Counted from the first letter of the stretch, positions 33,278 to 42,576 are shown. The stretch: DNA of 64,000 nt from JADKAV01 sp041393775 (GCA_041393775.1 JAWKJM010000003.1:248001-312000); one strand, 5' to 3'. The notes: generated from the letters alone by a model not told the origin. Translations and numbers: made by a program.

Positions 33278-35556
33278 CAGATCTTCGCCCTTCGCAGACG
33301 CAGTGCGTTCGAAATGACCGAGACGCTCGACAGGCTCATCGCGGCGGCAGCGATGATCGGCGACAGCAACAGGCCCGTGAAGGGGTAGAGCAGTCCAGCG
33401 GCGATCGGGATGCCGACCGCGTTGTAGGCGAAGGCGAAGCCGAGGTTCTGCTTCATGTTGCGCACGGTCGCCACAGACACGCCGCGCGCTGCAGTGATCC
33501 CCCGCAGATCACCCTTGACCAATGTGATCTCCGCGGAGTCGATGGCGATGTCACTGCCGGTGCCCATGGCGATCCCGATATCCGCCTGCGCCAGCGCCGG
33601 AGCATCGTTGATGCCGTCACCGGCCATGGCCACCAGATGACCCTGCCCTTGGAGGTCCTCGACGATGGTGAGTTTGTCATCGGGCCTGACAGCGGCGTGG
33701 TAGGCATCGATGTGCAGTTCCCCCGCCACCCGGGCTGCCGGGCCCTCGGCGTCTCCGGTAGCCATCACGATCGCCAGACGGTCTTTGTGCAGTTGCTCCA
33801 CGGCGCCGGCGGTGCTCTGCTTCATGGCGTCGCTCAAGGAGACCACCCCCACCTCGCGGCCATCGACTGCCACATGGATCAGGGTCTGGCCCTCGGGAGC
33901 GGCGGTCAGCAGGGACTGCGAGATCTCGATGCCGTCACGAGCCATCAGGGCGGCGGTACCGACGAGCACGGGCCGGCCGTCAAGGAGCGCGTGGACCCCC
34001 GCTCCGGGCTCGGCGCCGAACTCCTGCGGCTCCACCAGGTCGAGGCCACGGTCCCGGGCGGCGGTCGTGATGGCGTGACCCAAAGGGTGCTCGCTGGCCA
34101 GGTTCACGCTGGCAGCAGCCCGCAACACGTCGTCGGGCGACTGGTCGGCGGCCGGCAGTACGGCACTGACACTCGGGCGGCCGACAGTCAAGGTGCCGGT
34201 CTTGTCGACGACGAGGGTGTCGACCTCCCGCATCTTCTCCATGGCTGCGGCGTCCCGGAACAACACTCCGTGTTTCGCCCCGAGCCCGGAGCCGACCATC
34301 ACGGACATCGGCGTCGCCAGTCCGAGGGCACATGGACAAGCGATGATCAGGACGGAGACCGCATTGATCAATGCGTGCCCCCAACTCGGCGCAGGTCCGA
34401 CCAGCCCCCACACGACGAACGTGACCAGCGCGATCCCGATCACCGCGAGCACGAACACTCCGGCCACGCGATCCGCGAGCCTCTGCATCGGCGCCTTCGA
34501 GCGCTGCGCGGCCGCGACCATCTCGACGATGCGGGACAGCACGGTGTCGGCACCCACCTGGGATGCCCGCACGACCAACGCCCCGCTGGAATTGACCGTC
34601 CCCCCGATCACCGCGTCACCGGGGGCCTTCTCGACGGGAATCGGCTCGCCGGTGAGCATGGACTCATCGATCGACGACTGCCCCGATTCCACGGTCCCAT
34701 CGACCGGCACCTTCTCACCGGGCCGCACGCGTACCAGGTCCCCGACGACGATGTCCGCGAGGTCGACGTCCTGCTCCGCGCCGTCCTCGGCGATCCGGCG
34801 CGCCGTGCTGGGAGCCAGACCGAGCAGGCCCTTGATCGCATCGCCGGTCGTCGCCCGGGCCCGGAGCTCCAGCACCTGGCCGAGGAGCGTCAGGGTGCAG
34901 ATGATGGCTGCCGCTTCGAAGTAGACCGGAACCATCCCGTCCTGCTTCAACGACTCCGGGAAGATCCCGGGGGCGATCACCGCGACCACCGAGTACGTAT
35001 ACGCAGCAGTGACGCCGAGTCCGATCAAGGTCCACATGTTGGGGCTGCGGTGCCGGACCGATTGCACCGCCCACACGAAGAACGGACCCGCAGCCCACAA
35101 CACCACGGGCGAGGCCAGCAAGAACTCGGCCCACGGGGCGACGTCATCGGACAGAGGCGGGAACCCGAGCATGGCGATAGACAGCACGGTGAGAGAAAGC
35201 GGGACGGACACCCAGAAGCGCCGCAGCATGGCCCGGTACTCGTCGCGTGACGAGTCGTCGTCGACCGACGGGGTCATCGGTTCCAGATGCATGCCGCATA
35301 TGGGGCAGCGACCCGGACGGTCCCGGATGATCTCGGGATGCATCGGGCAGGTGTACAAGGGTTTGTCTCCGGAGCCGCGTGGTACCTGTCGATCGGGGTC
35401 ATTGTGCCCGGCGTGCTGGTCGCCAACCTCGGAGACGGGCACCAGATCCATTCCGCACAGCGTGCACTGCGAGGCTCGCGAGTCGGTCACCTCGGGATGC
35501 ATCGGGCAGACGAACAGTTCGCCGGAATCCCCGGCAGCGGGAACGTGCTCCATCCG
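33277..35556 (-). CDS. Copper-translocating P1B-type ATPase
   Basis: This 759-residue ATPase exports copper. Instead of CxxC MXCXXC domains, it starts with two YHS-like heavy-metal-binding domains (CPMHPEVTD...CTLCGMDLVP and CPMHPEIIRD...CPICGMHLEP). The core has the metal-site motif ACPCALGLATP, phosphorylation site DKTGTLT and GDGINDAPAL hinge. AGGAG lies before ATG 35556; the longer reading to 35601 is rejected. It follows the multicopper oxidase gene on the same strand by 147 bp. CPC with these domains suggests Cu(I) or Cu(II). Confidence 0.93.
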   Translation of the reverse strand, partial: RMEHVPAAGDSGELFVCPMHPEVTDSRASQCTLCGMDLVPVSEVGDQHAGHNDPDRQVPRGSGDKPLYTCPMHPEIIRDRPGRCPICGMHLEPMTPSVDDDSSRDEYRAMLRRFWVSVPLSLTVLSIAMLGFPPLSDDVAPWAEFLLASPVVLWAAGPFFVWAVQSVRHRSPNMWTLIGLGVTAAYTYSVVAVIAPGIFPESLKQDGMVPVYFEAAAIICTLTLLGQVLELRARATTGDAIKGLLGLAPSTARRIAEDGAEQDVDLADIVVGDLVRVRPGEKVPVDGTVESGQSSIDESMLTGEPIPVEKAPGDAVIGGTVNSSGALVVRASQVGADTVLSRIVEMVAAAQRSKAPMQRLADRVAGVFVLAVIGIALVTFVVWGLVGPAPSWGHALINAVSVLIIACPCALGLATPMSVMVGSGLGAKHGVLFRDAAAMEKMREVDTLVVDKTGTLTVGRPSVSAVLPAADQSPDDVLRAAASVNLASEHPLGHAITTAARDRGLDLVEPQEFGAEPGAGVHALLDGRPVLVGTAALMARDGIEISQSLLTAAPEGQTLIHVAVDGREVGVVSLSDAMKQSTAGAVEQLHKDRLAIVMATGDAEGPAARVAGELHIDAYHAAVRPDDKLTIVEDLQGQGHLVAMAGDGINDAPALAQADIGIAMGTGSDIAIDSAEITLVKGDLRGITAARGVSVATVRNMKQNLGFAFAYNAVGIPIAAGLLYPFTGLLLSPIIAAAAMSLSSVSVISNALRLRRAKI

Positions 35557-35703
35557 AACTCCTATCCGTGGTTCTTCAAACGCGGTTGCGCCGGTCTGCA
35601 TTCCGACCAGGCCGACGCCGTACCACCGACTCCCCCACTTCGCACAAGGTCACCGTATGCGCGAGCAGCCACGACTCGCCGCCGGTCGACACGCGACGTC
35701 TGC

Positions 35704-37155
35704 TCATGCCGTGTACTCCAGACGCGTCATCATCCCTGCCTCCGCGTGGTATGCGTTGTGGCAGTGCAGCATCCAGCGTCCGGGGTTGTCGGCTGCCAGA
35801 TCCACACCCACGGCGGCCATCGGCGGAATCAGGATCGTGTCCTTGCGCGGTCCGGAACCGCCGGCGGCGCCCACTTGGAACGAGTGTCCATGCAGGTGAA
35901 TAGGGTGCGACATCATCGACATGTTGGACAGTCGCAGCCGCATCGACTGGCCCGGTCGAACCGTCAACGGCCGGGCGTCGCCATACACGGCACCGTTGAT
36001 GGTCCACCTGTACGGAGCCATCGAGCCCGACAAGATGATGTCCTCGGTGATATCCGGATCCCGTCCCGGTAGGACGGCGCCTGGTGTGGCACGCAACGCC
36101 GAAACGTCGGCCGGGTAAGTGTCCAGCTCACTCGGTCTGGCGGTGTCCGGCACGTTCCCGGTGCCGGAGCGGATCAACGCGCGCGCGTAGCCCGGCTTAC
36201 CGTGCGGCTGCGCCACGAGTGGGAACACGCCATCGGCGACCTTCACGATCACGTCGTAGCGCTCGCCCATCCCGATGCGGACAGCGGAGGTCTCGAGGGG
36301 CTGGACCGGGTAGCCGTCGCTGTGCGTGACTCTCAGCCGATGGCCGCCGATGGCGACTGTGAAGACCGTGTCGGCGCCGGCGTTGATGATGCGGATGCGG
36401 ACCCGGTCGCCCGGCTTCACGCGCAGGACCTCCGGATCGGAGGGTGGTCGGCCGTTGACGAGGAGCAGGGGGTAGTCCACGTCGCCCCCGTCGACCATGC
36501 CCATGCCGTGATCCATGCGCCCCATCGGCATCCCGTCCCCGGACTCCGGGGCCGATTGCGTGAGACGCGCGAAGATCTGATCAGCCGAGGGACCCACCCC
36601 ATCGGTCCAGTCGTCGAGGACCACGATCCACTCCTTGTCGTATCGGCCAGGCTCGCGCGGATCATCGACGATCAAGGGCGCATAGAGTCCGGAGTCCAAC
36701 TGCAGACCGGTGTGAGGGTGGAACCAGTGAGTACCGGGATCGGACACCACGAAGTCGTACGTGAACCGGCCACCTGGTGCAATGGCCGGCGTGGTGAGCC
36801 CCGGCACCCCGTCCATGTCGTTGCCGATGGCCAGTCCGTGCCAATGAACACTGGTCTCAACCGGCAGCTCATTCGCGACTTCAACCCGCACCCTGTCCCC
36901 GGCGGTCACCCGCAGCGGGATCCCGGGAACCGTGTCACCGTACGCCCAGGTCGAAACGGTCCGGCCACCCAGATCCACATCGACCGCGCGTGCCCGCAAT
37001 CTGGCCCCGAGCGCCACTGAGGTCAGGTTCCGCGATGTCACGACCGGGCCAGCCCCCACCTCCTGTGCCCCCGCACACCCGGCAAGCCCGGCAGCCCCGG
37101 CAACGCCCAGCAGGGCAGCGAGGAACTCGCGGCGGGTCAGCGAATGCTCTGTCAC
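35704..37155 (-). CDS. Tat-exported multicopper oxidase (CueO/CopA-like)
   Basis: This 483-residue oxidase has a Tat signal (TRREFLAALLGVAGAAGLAGCAG) that also forms a lipobox Cys, so the mature protein may be lipid-anchored. All four copper-site motifs are present: HWHG, HWFHPH, HPIHLHGH and HCHNAYHAEAGM. A Met/His-rich segment (GMPMGRMDHGMGM) at about residue 220 could bind extra copper, as in CueO. It probably oxidises Cu(I). It is divergent from the SHOCT/two-component genes across an operator array. Confidence 0.93.
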   Translation of the reverse strand: MTEHSLTRREFLAALLGVAGAAGLAGCAGAQEVGAGPVVTSRNLTSVALGARLRARAVDVDLGGRTVSTWAYGDTVPGIPLRVTAGDRVRVEVANELPVETSVHWHGLAIGNDMDGVPGLTTPAIAPGGRFTYDFVVSDPGTHWFHPHTGLQLDSGLYAPLIVDDPREPGRYDKEWIVVLDDWTDGVGPSADQIFARLTQSAPESGDGMPMGRMDHGMGMVDGGDVDYPLLLVNGRPPSDPEVLRVKPGDRVRIRIINAGADTVFTVAIGGHRLRVTHSDGYPVQPLETSAVRIGMGERYDVIVKVADGVFPLVAQPHGKPGYARALIRSGTGNVPDTARPSELDTYPADVSALRATPGAVLPGRDPDITEDIILSGSMAPYRWTINGAVYGDARPLTVRPGQSMRLRLSNMSMMSHPIHLHGHSFQVGAAGGSGPRKDTILIPPMAAVGVDLAADNPGRWMLHCHNAYHAEAGMMTRLEYTA

Positions 37156-37161
37156 GGCCCC

Positions 37162-37242
37162 ACCTTCACCGAACCTTCCTCAGGTTCTCTGGTGGTTACA
37201 TGAAGGTTCCATGAAGACTGCGGCCTTCACCGAATCTTCATG
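37162..37242. promoter_or_regulatory. Array of 11-bp-spaced CTTCA half-sites in the copper promoter
   Basis: CATGAAG occurs at 37199-37205 and 37210-37216 (minus-strand CTTCATG, 11-bp period). CTTCATG lies at 37236-37242 and CTTCACC at 37225-37231 (11-bp period). CTTCACC at 37165 and CTTCCTC at 37175 form a third, looser pair. CCTTCACCGAA occurs twice (37164 and 37224). Tandem half-sites one helical turn apart are typical of OmpR/PhoB-type regulators, so the adjacent response regulator probably binds here and controls both the oxidase and the SHOCT-RR-HK operon. Confidence 0.7.
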
Positions 37243-37308
37243 GAAATCCAGGATGTACGGTGACCATCGGCTCGCAGACTCGCCCTGTACGCGTTGAAGG
37301 AGGCTCTC

Positions 37309-37575
37309 ATGATGGGTTACTACGACAACGGATGGAACGGCTGGATGGTTGCGATGATGATGCTGTGGCCCGTCGTGCTGGCACTGGGCATCTGGGCGGT
37401 CATCGCCGTCACCCGCGACCGGCGGTCGTCATCACCGGTCGCGACCGATGCGCGGGAGACTCCCATGGGTATCCTCAACCGGCGCCTGGCCGCCGGGGAG
37501 ATCACCGAGGATGAGTACATGCGGGCCCGGCGGTTGGTGCGGGAGGCCGAGACGACCGGACACGGTGCGCAGTAG
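37309..37575 (+). CDS. Small membrane SHOCT-domain protein
   Basis: This 88-residue protein has one membrane helix (WMVAMMMLWPVVLALGIWAVIAV) preceded by MMGYYDNGWNGW and followed by a C-terminal SHOCT motif (ILNRRLAAGEITEDEYMRARRLV). AAGGAGG precedes ATG 37309. It is the first gene of the copper two-component operon, 16 bp before the response regulator. Met-rich helices suggest contact with copper, but this is inference. Confidence 0.85.
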   Translation: MMGYYDNGWNGWMVAMMMLWPVVLALGIWAVIAVTRDRRSSSPVATDARETPMGILNRRLAAGEITEDEYMRARRLVREAETTGHGAQ

Positions 37576-37591
37576 TCGGACAGGAGCAGGT

Positions 37592-38293
37592 GTGGTCAAC
37601 GAGCTGCGGGTGCTGGTCGTCGAGGACGAACAGGAACTCGCACGGGTGGTGGGCACCTACCTCGAGAACGAGGGTTTCGCTGTTCACTTGGCCCACACCG
37701 GACCCGAGGGAGTGAGCCTCGCCCGCGACCTGCGACCACGGATGGTCGTCCTGGACCTCATGTTGCCGGGGTTCGACGGGATCGAGGTGTGTCGCCGGAT
37801 ACGTACATTCAGCGACTGCTACATCATCATGCTCACCGCCCGCGACGACGAGACGGACACTGTTCTGGGCCTGTCGGTGGGCGGTGACGATTACCTGGTG
37901 AAACCCTTCTCGCCGCGTGAGCTGATGGCCCGGATACGCGCGATGCTGCGCAGGCCACGGGACCTGGAGGACGTGACCGGGCAGGCTGCGGAGGTTCGGC
38001 ACATCGATGATCTGGCCGTGGATCCCGCTGCACGAAAGGCGTGGGTCGGCGACGACGAGATCGAGCTGACCCGCACCGAGTTCGACGTCTTGGACCTGCT
38101 TTCCGAACAGCCGCGGCGGGCGTTCAGTCGCAGGCAGATCATCGACCATGTCTGGGGACCCGACTGGTTCGGCGACGAGCACATCGTGGATGTCCACGTC
38201 GGGCATCTGCGCAAGAAGCTCGGCGAACATGCCGACGCCCCGAAGTACATCCGGACCGTGCGTGGCGTGGGCTACGGAATGGCGTGGAAGTGA
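37592..38293 (+). CDS. OmpR-family response regulator
   Basis: This 233-residue regulator has a receiver domain (VVEDEQELAR, phospho-acceptor Asp in VVLDLMLPG, Thr in LTARDD, Lys in YLVKPFSP) and a winged-helix output domain (FDVLDLLSEQPRRAFSRRQII, VDVHVGHLRKKLG). GTG 37592 is preceded by AGGAGCAG. Its stop overlaps the histidine kinase start. Copper control is inferred from context and the adjacent half-site array. Confidence 0.92.
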   Translation: MVNELRVLVVEDEQELARVVGTYLENEGFAVHLAHTGPEGVSLARDLRPRMVVLDLMLPGFDGIEVCRRIRTFSDCYIIMLTARDDETDTVLGLSVGGDDYLVKPFSPRELMARIRAMLRRPRDLEDVTGQAAEVRHIDDLAVDPAARKAWVGDDEIELTRTEFDVLDLLSEQPRRAFSRRQIIDHVWGPDWFGDEHIVDVHVGHLRKKLGEHADAPKYIRTVRGVGYGMAWK

Positions 38294-39384
38294 AAGCGCC
38301 CCGGACGCTCGCCACCCGGCTGTTCGTCGCGCAAGTCATCGTCATAGCCGTGGCGTCGCTGGCGCTGCTGGTCACGATCATCCTGGTCGCCCCCGGGTTG
38401 TTCGTCTACCACCTCGACATGACCGGAGAGGACTCCCCGGCGGTGCAGCAGCACGCACAGGAAGCCTTCGAGATCTCCGTCGGCATCGCGTTGTTGTCTG
38501 CGGGGACGGTGGCGGTACTCACAGCAGTCTTCTTGTCGTGGCTGCTCGCGCGGCGTGTGAGCCGACCCATCCGGGATCTCGCACAGGCTGCCGAGTCGGT
38601 GGCGCGCGGCGACTATGACATCTCGGTGCCCGCGGGGGCCTACGCGAGGGAGCTCACGACCCTGGCCAACTCCTTCCAGCGGATGACCGACGATCTGGCG
38701 TCGACCGACGATGCCCGCGCGCGCCTGCTGGCCGATCTCGCCCACGAGATCCGGACACCGCTGGCGACGCTGGAGGCCCACATCGACGGTCTCGAGGACG
38801 GTTTGCTCCCCGCAGATGCCCACAACTACGACGTGATGCGCGGCCAGGTACACCGGCTGCAGCGCCTGGCCACGGATGTGAAACTCGTGGCCGCAGCCGA
38901 GGAGCACGCGCTCGACCTGCACCCCGTCCGCACCCGGATCACGGTGATCGTGCTGGCGGCCTGCGACCTCTTCCAGGCGAGGTTCGCCGACAAGGGCGTC
39001 GACCTTCGGAATGAGTGCCATCGCGACGACGCGCACGTCATGGTGGACCCGGACCGCATGCAGCAACTGTTCGTCAACCTCCTGGACAACGCGCTGCGGC
39101 ACACGCCCGCAGGTGGACTGGTCACCGTCACATGCGCACACCGATCGGGATCGGTGGTCGTCGAGGTCCGGGACACCGGCAGCGGGATCCCGGAGGAACA
39201 CCTCGAGCAGGTCTTCACCCGCTTCCACCGAGTCGATGACGCGCGCAGCGCAGCGGCTGGAAGTGGACTCGGTCTCACGATCGCCAAGGCGATCTGTCGC
39301 GGCCACGGAGCAACGATCTCCGCGAGCAGCCGCGGTCCGGGCTTGGGAACCGTGATTTCGATCCGCCTGCCCGGCGTCCCGTGA
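38290..39384 (+). CDS. Sensor histidine kinase
   Basis: This 364-residue kinase has two membrane helices (about residues 13-38 and 60-85) with a short periplasmic loop of about 20 residues, a HAMP domain, H box DLAHEIRTPLATLE, N box LLDNALRHT, G1 DTGSGIPEEHL and G2 GSGLGLTIAK. GTG 38290 overlaps the regulator stop as GTGA. The very small sensor loop is typical of kinases sensing metal or envelope state. The cognate regulator is the upstream gene. Confidence 0.92.
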   Translation: MKAPRTLATRLFVAQVIVIAVASLALLVTIILVAPGLFVYHLDMTGEDSPAVQQHAQEAFEISVGIALLSAGTVAVLTAVFLSWLLARRVSRPIRDLAQAAESVARGDYDISVPAGAYARELTTLANSFQRMTDDLASTDDARARLLADLAHEIRTPLATLEAHIDGLEDGLLPADAHNYDVMRGQVHRLQRLATDVKLVAAAEEHALDLHPVRTRITVIVLAACDLFQARFADKGVDLRNECHRDDAHVMVDPDRMQQLFVNLLDNALRHTPAGGLVTVTCAHRSGSVVVEVRDTGSGIPEEHLEQVFTRFHRVDDARSAAAGSGLGLTIAKAICRGHGATISASSRGPGLGTVISIRLPGVP

Positions 39385-39456
39385 GTCAGCCAATCACCCG
39401 CGGGAGGTGATGGCGTTGCGGCTTTCCGTGCGCGACCATGAACCTGGGAGGACACT

Positions 39457-40806
39457 ATGAGCGACGACACGGCGGCGCAGGACGAGGTCCGCAGGCTGCA
39501 AGCAGAGGTCACGAGACTGCAACGCGAGTTGGAGCAGTCACCGCCCAAACAGAAGCGGCGATGGGTCCGGACGTTCTGGTCGACCGTGCTGATCGTGGTC
39601 GCATGCCTGCTGGCACCGCTGTCGGTGGTGTCGGTGTGGGCGCGTGGCGAGGTGACCGACACCAACCGGTACGTGCAGACGGTCGCCCCGCTGGCCTCCG
39701 ACCCGGCGATCCAGGACGCGATCACCACCCGGATCACCGACGAGATCTTCAAGTACGTCGATGTGCCGACCCTCACCAGCGATGCCGTGGCCAGCATCTC
39801 GCAGAACCGGGACCTGAACCCGCGGCAGACAGCTGCACTACAGGCACTGACCGGGCCGATCAACTCCGGCATCGAGTCGTACACCGAGGATGCGGTCGCA
39901 GCCGTCGTGGGGTCCGACCAGTTCGAGTCCGCGTGGGTGGAGGCGAACACACTGGCGCACCAGCGACTTCAGCAGGCGCTCAGCGGGCAGAACACCGACA
40001 ACGCCATCAGGGTCGCCGATAACCAGGTGGTACTCGACCTCGGCAACCTCATCGACCAGGTGAAACAACTGCTCATCAGTAAGGGCTTCACCGTGGCGGA
40101 CAAGATCCCGACGGTCGACCAGACCATTGTGTTGTTCGAAGCACCCAACGCCACCGCCATGCAGACGGCCTACTCGGCGCTCAACACCCTCGGCTTCTGG
40201 CTGCCGCTGATCGCGATCACGCTCGCGGTCGTGGGTGTGTTCGTCAGCCACACCCGCAGCACCGCCCTCGCCTGGTTCGGATTCGGGCTGACCGCCGCGA
40301 TGGCGGTCGGCGCGGGAATGCTCGGCTTCGCCAGGATCGAGTACTTGAACTCGTTGCCGGTCAGCGTCAACCACGCGGCCGCCACGGCGTTCTTCGACAC
40401 GTTCACCGATTTCCTGCGCCAGTCCCTGTGGGCCGGTGCAGCGGCCGGCATCGTGCTCCTGCTCGGCGGACTCGTCCTCGGCGCCGGCAAAGTCGCGACC
40501 GGCGTGCGGTCAGTGCCGGTCAAGGCGGCCGCAGCCGTTCAGAGTTGGCTCGCGTCGCTGGGGTTGGCGATGGACGGGGCGCGTCGGTGGGTCGCCGCAC
40601 AGGCCACCGGTCTGCGGATCGCCGCGTCGCTGGCAGCGCTCGTGTTCGTCATGTTGCAGCGGTACAAGACCCCGGACTTGATCCTTTGGACGACCGCGGT
40701 GCTTCTGGTGGTGCTGTTCGTGATCCAGGTCTTCGCATCGGGTGACGACGAGTCCGTTTCCCCCACCCGGGGGGATTCCGCCGGCACCCCGGTCGCCGCA
40801 GACTGA
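39457..40806 (+). CDS. Membrane protein of unknown function with N-terminal coiled coil
   Basis: I do not recognise a named family with certainty. The 449-residue protein has a short coiled coil (residues 5-28, QDEVRRLQAEVTRLQRELEQ), one membrane helix at about 40-62, an extracytoplasmic region of about 170 residues, and five further hydrophobic helices from about 240. Such layout occurs in actinobacterial proteins of unknown role. GGGAGGACACT lies before ATG 39457. The DUF6325 gene follows by 25 bp and is probably co-transcribed. Confidence 0.75.
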   Translation: MSDDTAAQDEVRRLQAEVTRLQRELEQSPPKQKRRWVRTFWSTVLIVVACLLAPLSVVSVWARGEVTDTNRYVQTVAPLASDPAIQDAITTRITDEIFKYVDVPTLTSDAVASISQNRDLNPRQTAALQALTGPINSGIESYTEDAVAAVVGSDQFESAWVEANTLAHQRLQQALSGQNTDNAIRVADNQVVLDLGNLIDQVKQLLISKGFTVADKIPTVDQTIVLFEAPNATAMQTAYSALNTLGFWLPLIAITLAVVGVFVSHTRSTALAWFGFGLTAAMAVGAGMLGFARIEYLNSLPVSVNHAAATAFFDTFTDFLRQSLWAGAAAGIVLLLGGLVLGAGKVATGVRSVPVKAAAAVQSWLASLGLAMDGARRWVAAQATGLRIAASLAALVFVMLQRYKTPDLILWTTAVLLVVLFVIQVFASGDDESVSPTRGDSAGTPVAAD

Positions 40807-40831
40807 CCTCACACGACGTGAAGGAGTCCCC

Positions 40832-41359
40832 ATGAGCATCGGTCCAGTACAGCTACTGGTCATCGGATTCAACGAACCGGACTTCGAGGGCGAAGTCGCC
40901 GCCGAGTTGGCGCGCCTGCGGGAGACCGACACCATCAAGGTCATCGACGCGATGGTGGTCTACAAGGACGCCGACGGCGAGCTTTCGGTGACCCACCTCG
41001 ACACGCTCACCGCCGATGACGAGGTCGAGTACGGCGCGACGCTCGGCGCCTTGATCGGGCTCGGCTTCGACGGCGAGGAGGGCATGGAGGCAGGCGCCGT
41101 GGCCGGCGCCGAAGCTGCCGCCGAAGGTATCGACGTGATCGAGGAGAACGCCGACTGGGACGTCCTGGCTGGCATCCCGGAGGACAGCGCCGCCGCCCTG
41201 ATCCTGATCGAACATCACTGGGCCGTGCCGCTGCGCGACGCGATCGCACGGGCGGGCGGATTCCGGATCGACGACGGCTTCATCAGTGCGCTGGACCTCG
41301 TGGAGATCGGCATGCTGGCCGCCGACGAGGCGGCTGTTCACGAACTCGCGCAGGCCTGA
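40832..41359 (+). CDS. DUF6325/DUF1269-family protein
   Basis: This 175-residue acidic protein starts MSIGPVQLLVIGFNEPDF, with IKVIDAMVVYKDADGEL and LILIEHHWAVPLRDAI, the pattern of the gene at 23285 and of the sulfatase fusion N-terminus. AAGGAGTCCCC precedes ATG 40832. A 23-residue Arg-rich ORF follows 18 bp downstream. At the other locus the next gene is a SHOCT protein. Function is unknown. Confidence 0.83.
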   Translation: MSIGPVQLLVIGFNEPDFEGEVAAELARLRETDTIKVIDAMVVYKDADGELSVTHLDTLTADDEVEYGATLGALIGLGFDGEEGMEAGAVAGAEAAAEGIDVIEENADWDVLAGIPEDSAAALILIEHHWAVPLRDAIARAGGFRIDDGFISALDLVEIGMLAADEAAVHELAQA

Positions 41360-41377
41360 GGAAGAAGGAGTACCGCC

Positions 41378-41449
41378 ATGATGGGTGCCAGAAGAACCGC
41401 ACGCCGCACGTCTCGCCGTACCGCTCGACGGGTCAGCCGCCGCCGCTAA
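41378..41449 (+). CDS. 23-residue arginine-rich peptide, possible SHOCT-protein remnant
   Basis: MMGARRTARRTSRRTARRV followed by four basic residues is encoded after AAGAAGGAG, a good ribosome site. Eleven of 23 residues are Arg. It has the periodic RR pattern of the basic N-terminus often found in actinobacterial SHOCT proteins, but the linker and SHOCT part are missing. It may therefore be a truncated SHOCT gene or a real small basic peptide. It is 18 bp after a DUF6325 gene. Confidence 0.5.
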   Translation: MMGARRTARRTSRRTARRVSRRR

Positions 41450-41543
41450 CGCACGGGCTGCTCAGGGGTCTTTGTCCGGCCTGGCGGGGACCTCCGCCCG
41501 CGGTCGCGATGCGCAGACGGCCGCTCCCGCTACCCTGGACACC

Positions 41544-42563
41544 ATGGATGTCGGAGTCTTCGGAGCAACAGGCCAGGTCGGCGGGGTCATGCGGACACTG
41601 CTCGCTGAGCGCAACTTCCCGTTGGACCGGGTGCGGTTCTTCGCCTCGTCGCGCAGCGCCGGGACGAGGCTGCCGTGGGGTGGCGAGCAGGTCACCGTCG
41701 AGGACGCCGCCACCGCAGATTTCACCGGGCTGGACATCGCGTTGTTCTCGGCTGGCGGTGGCACCAGCAAGCAACTCGCGCCCAGGGTGGCCGCCGCGGG
41801 AGCGATCGTTGTGGACAACTCCTCTGCGTGGCGCATGGACCCCGACGTTCCCCTGGTGGTGGCCGAGGTGAATCCCGGGGCACTCGATTCGATTCCCAAA
41901 GGCATCGTCGCCAACCCCAACTGCACGACGATGGCGGCCATGCCGGTGTTGAAGCCGCTGCACGACGACGCCGGGCTCATGCGCCTGATCGTGAGCACCT
42001 ACCAGGCGGTCTCGGGAGCCGGGCTGGCCGGAGTCAACGAACTGCAGGAGCAGGTGCTCGCCGGCGCGAAGGACGACGCCCTCCCCGCGCTGACCTATGA
42101 CGGCGACGCGGTGGGCATGCCGGCGTCCGCCAAGTTCCCCGGCACCATCGCATTCAACGTCCTGGCGCAGGCGGGCAATTTCGTCGACGACGGCTCGGGG
42201 GAGACCGACGAGGAACAGAAGCTTCGCAACGAGAGCCGGAAGATCCTGGACATCCCGGACCTGGTGGTTTCGGGAACGTGCGTGCGGGTCCCGGTGTTCA
42301 CCGGTCACAGCCTGTCCATCCACTCCGAGTTCCGCCGACCGATCACGGTCGCCCGCGCGCGGGAACTGCTGCAGGACGCACCAGGCGTCGTGGTGGCCGA
42401 GGTGCCTTCCCCGCTGCAGGCAGCCGGTAAGGATCCTTCGTTCGTGGGCCGGTTCCGGCAGGATGGCCCCAACGGGTTGGCGCTGTTCGTCAGCAACGAC
42501 AACCTGCGCAAGGGTGCGGCGCTCAACGCGATCCAGATCGCTGAGTTGCTCGCGGCCCGCTGA
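41544..42563 (+). CDS. asd: Aspartate-semialdehyde dehydrogenase
   Basis: This 339-residue enzyme reduces aspartyl phosphate to aspartate semialdehyde for lysine/diaminopimelate, threonine and methionine synthesis. The NADP-binding motif FGATGQVG, SAGG(G)TSK phosphate loop, active-site Cys in NPNCTTM, and the GTCVRVPVFTGHS substrate region are all present. ATG 41544 gives the standard start. It is convergent with the YdeP-type molybdoenzyme, with a family A repeat in the gap. Confidence 0.95.
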   Translation: MDVGVFGATGQVGGVMRTLLAERNFPLDRVRFFASSRSAGTRLPWGGEQVTVEDAATADFTGLDIALFSAGGGTSKQLAPRVAAAGAIVVDNSSAWRMDPDVPLVVAEVNPGALDSIPKGIVANPNCTTMAAMPVLKPLHDDAGLMRLIVSTYQAVSGAGLAGVNELQEQVLAGAKDDALPALTYDGDAVGMPASAKFPGTIAFNVLAQAGNFVDDGSGETDEEQKLRNESRKILDIPDLVVSGTCVRVPVFTGHSLSIHSEFRRPITVARARELLQDAPGVVVAEVPSPLQAAGKDPSFVGRFRQDGPNGLALFVSNDNLRKGAALNAIQIAELLAAR

Positions 42564-42576
42564 GGGGGCAGTCACG

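Noticed and set aside
33637..35250. 537-residue open frame antisense to the copper ATPase
   Set aside because: His/Asp/Arg-rich composition is typical of an antisense shadow of a real gene.
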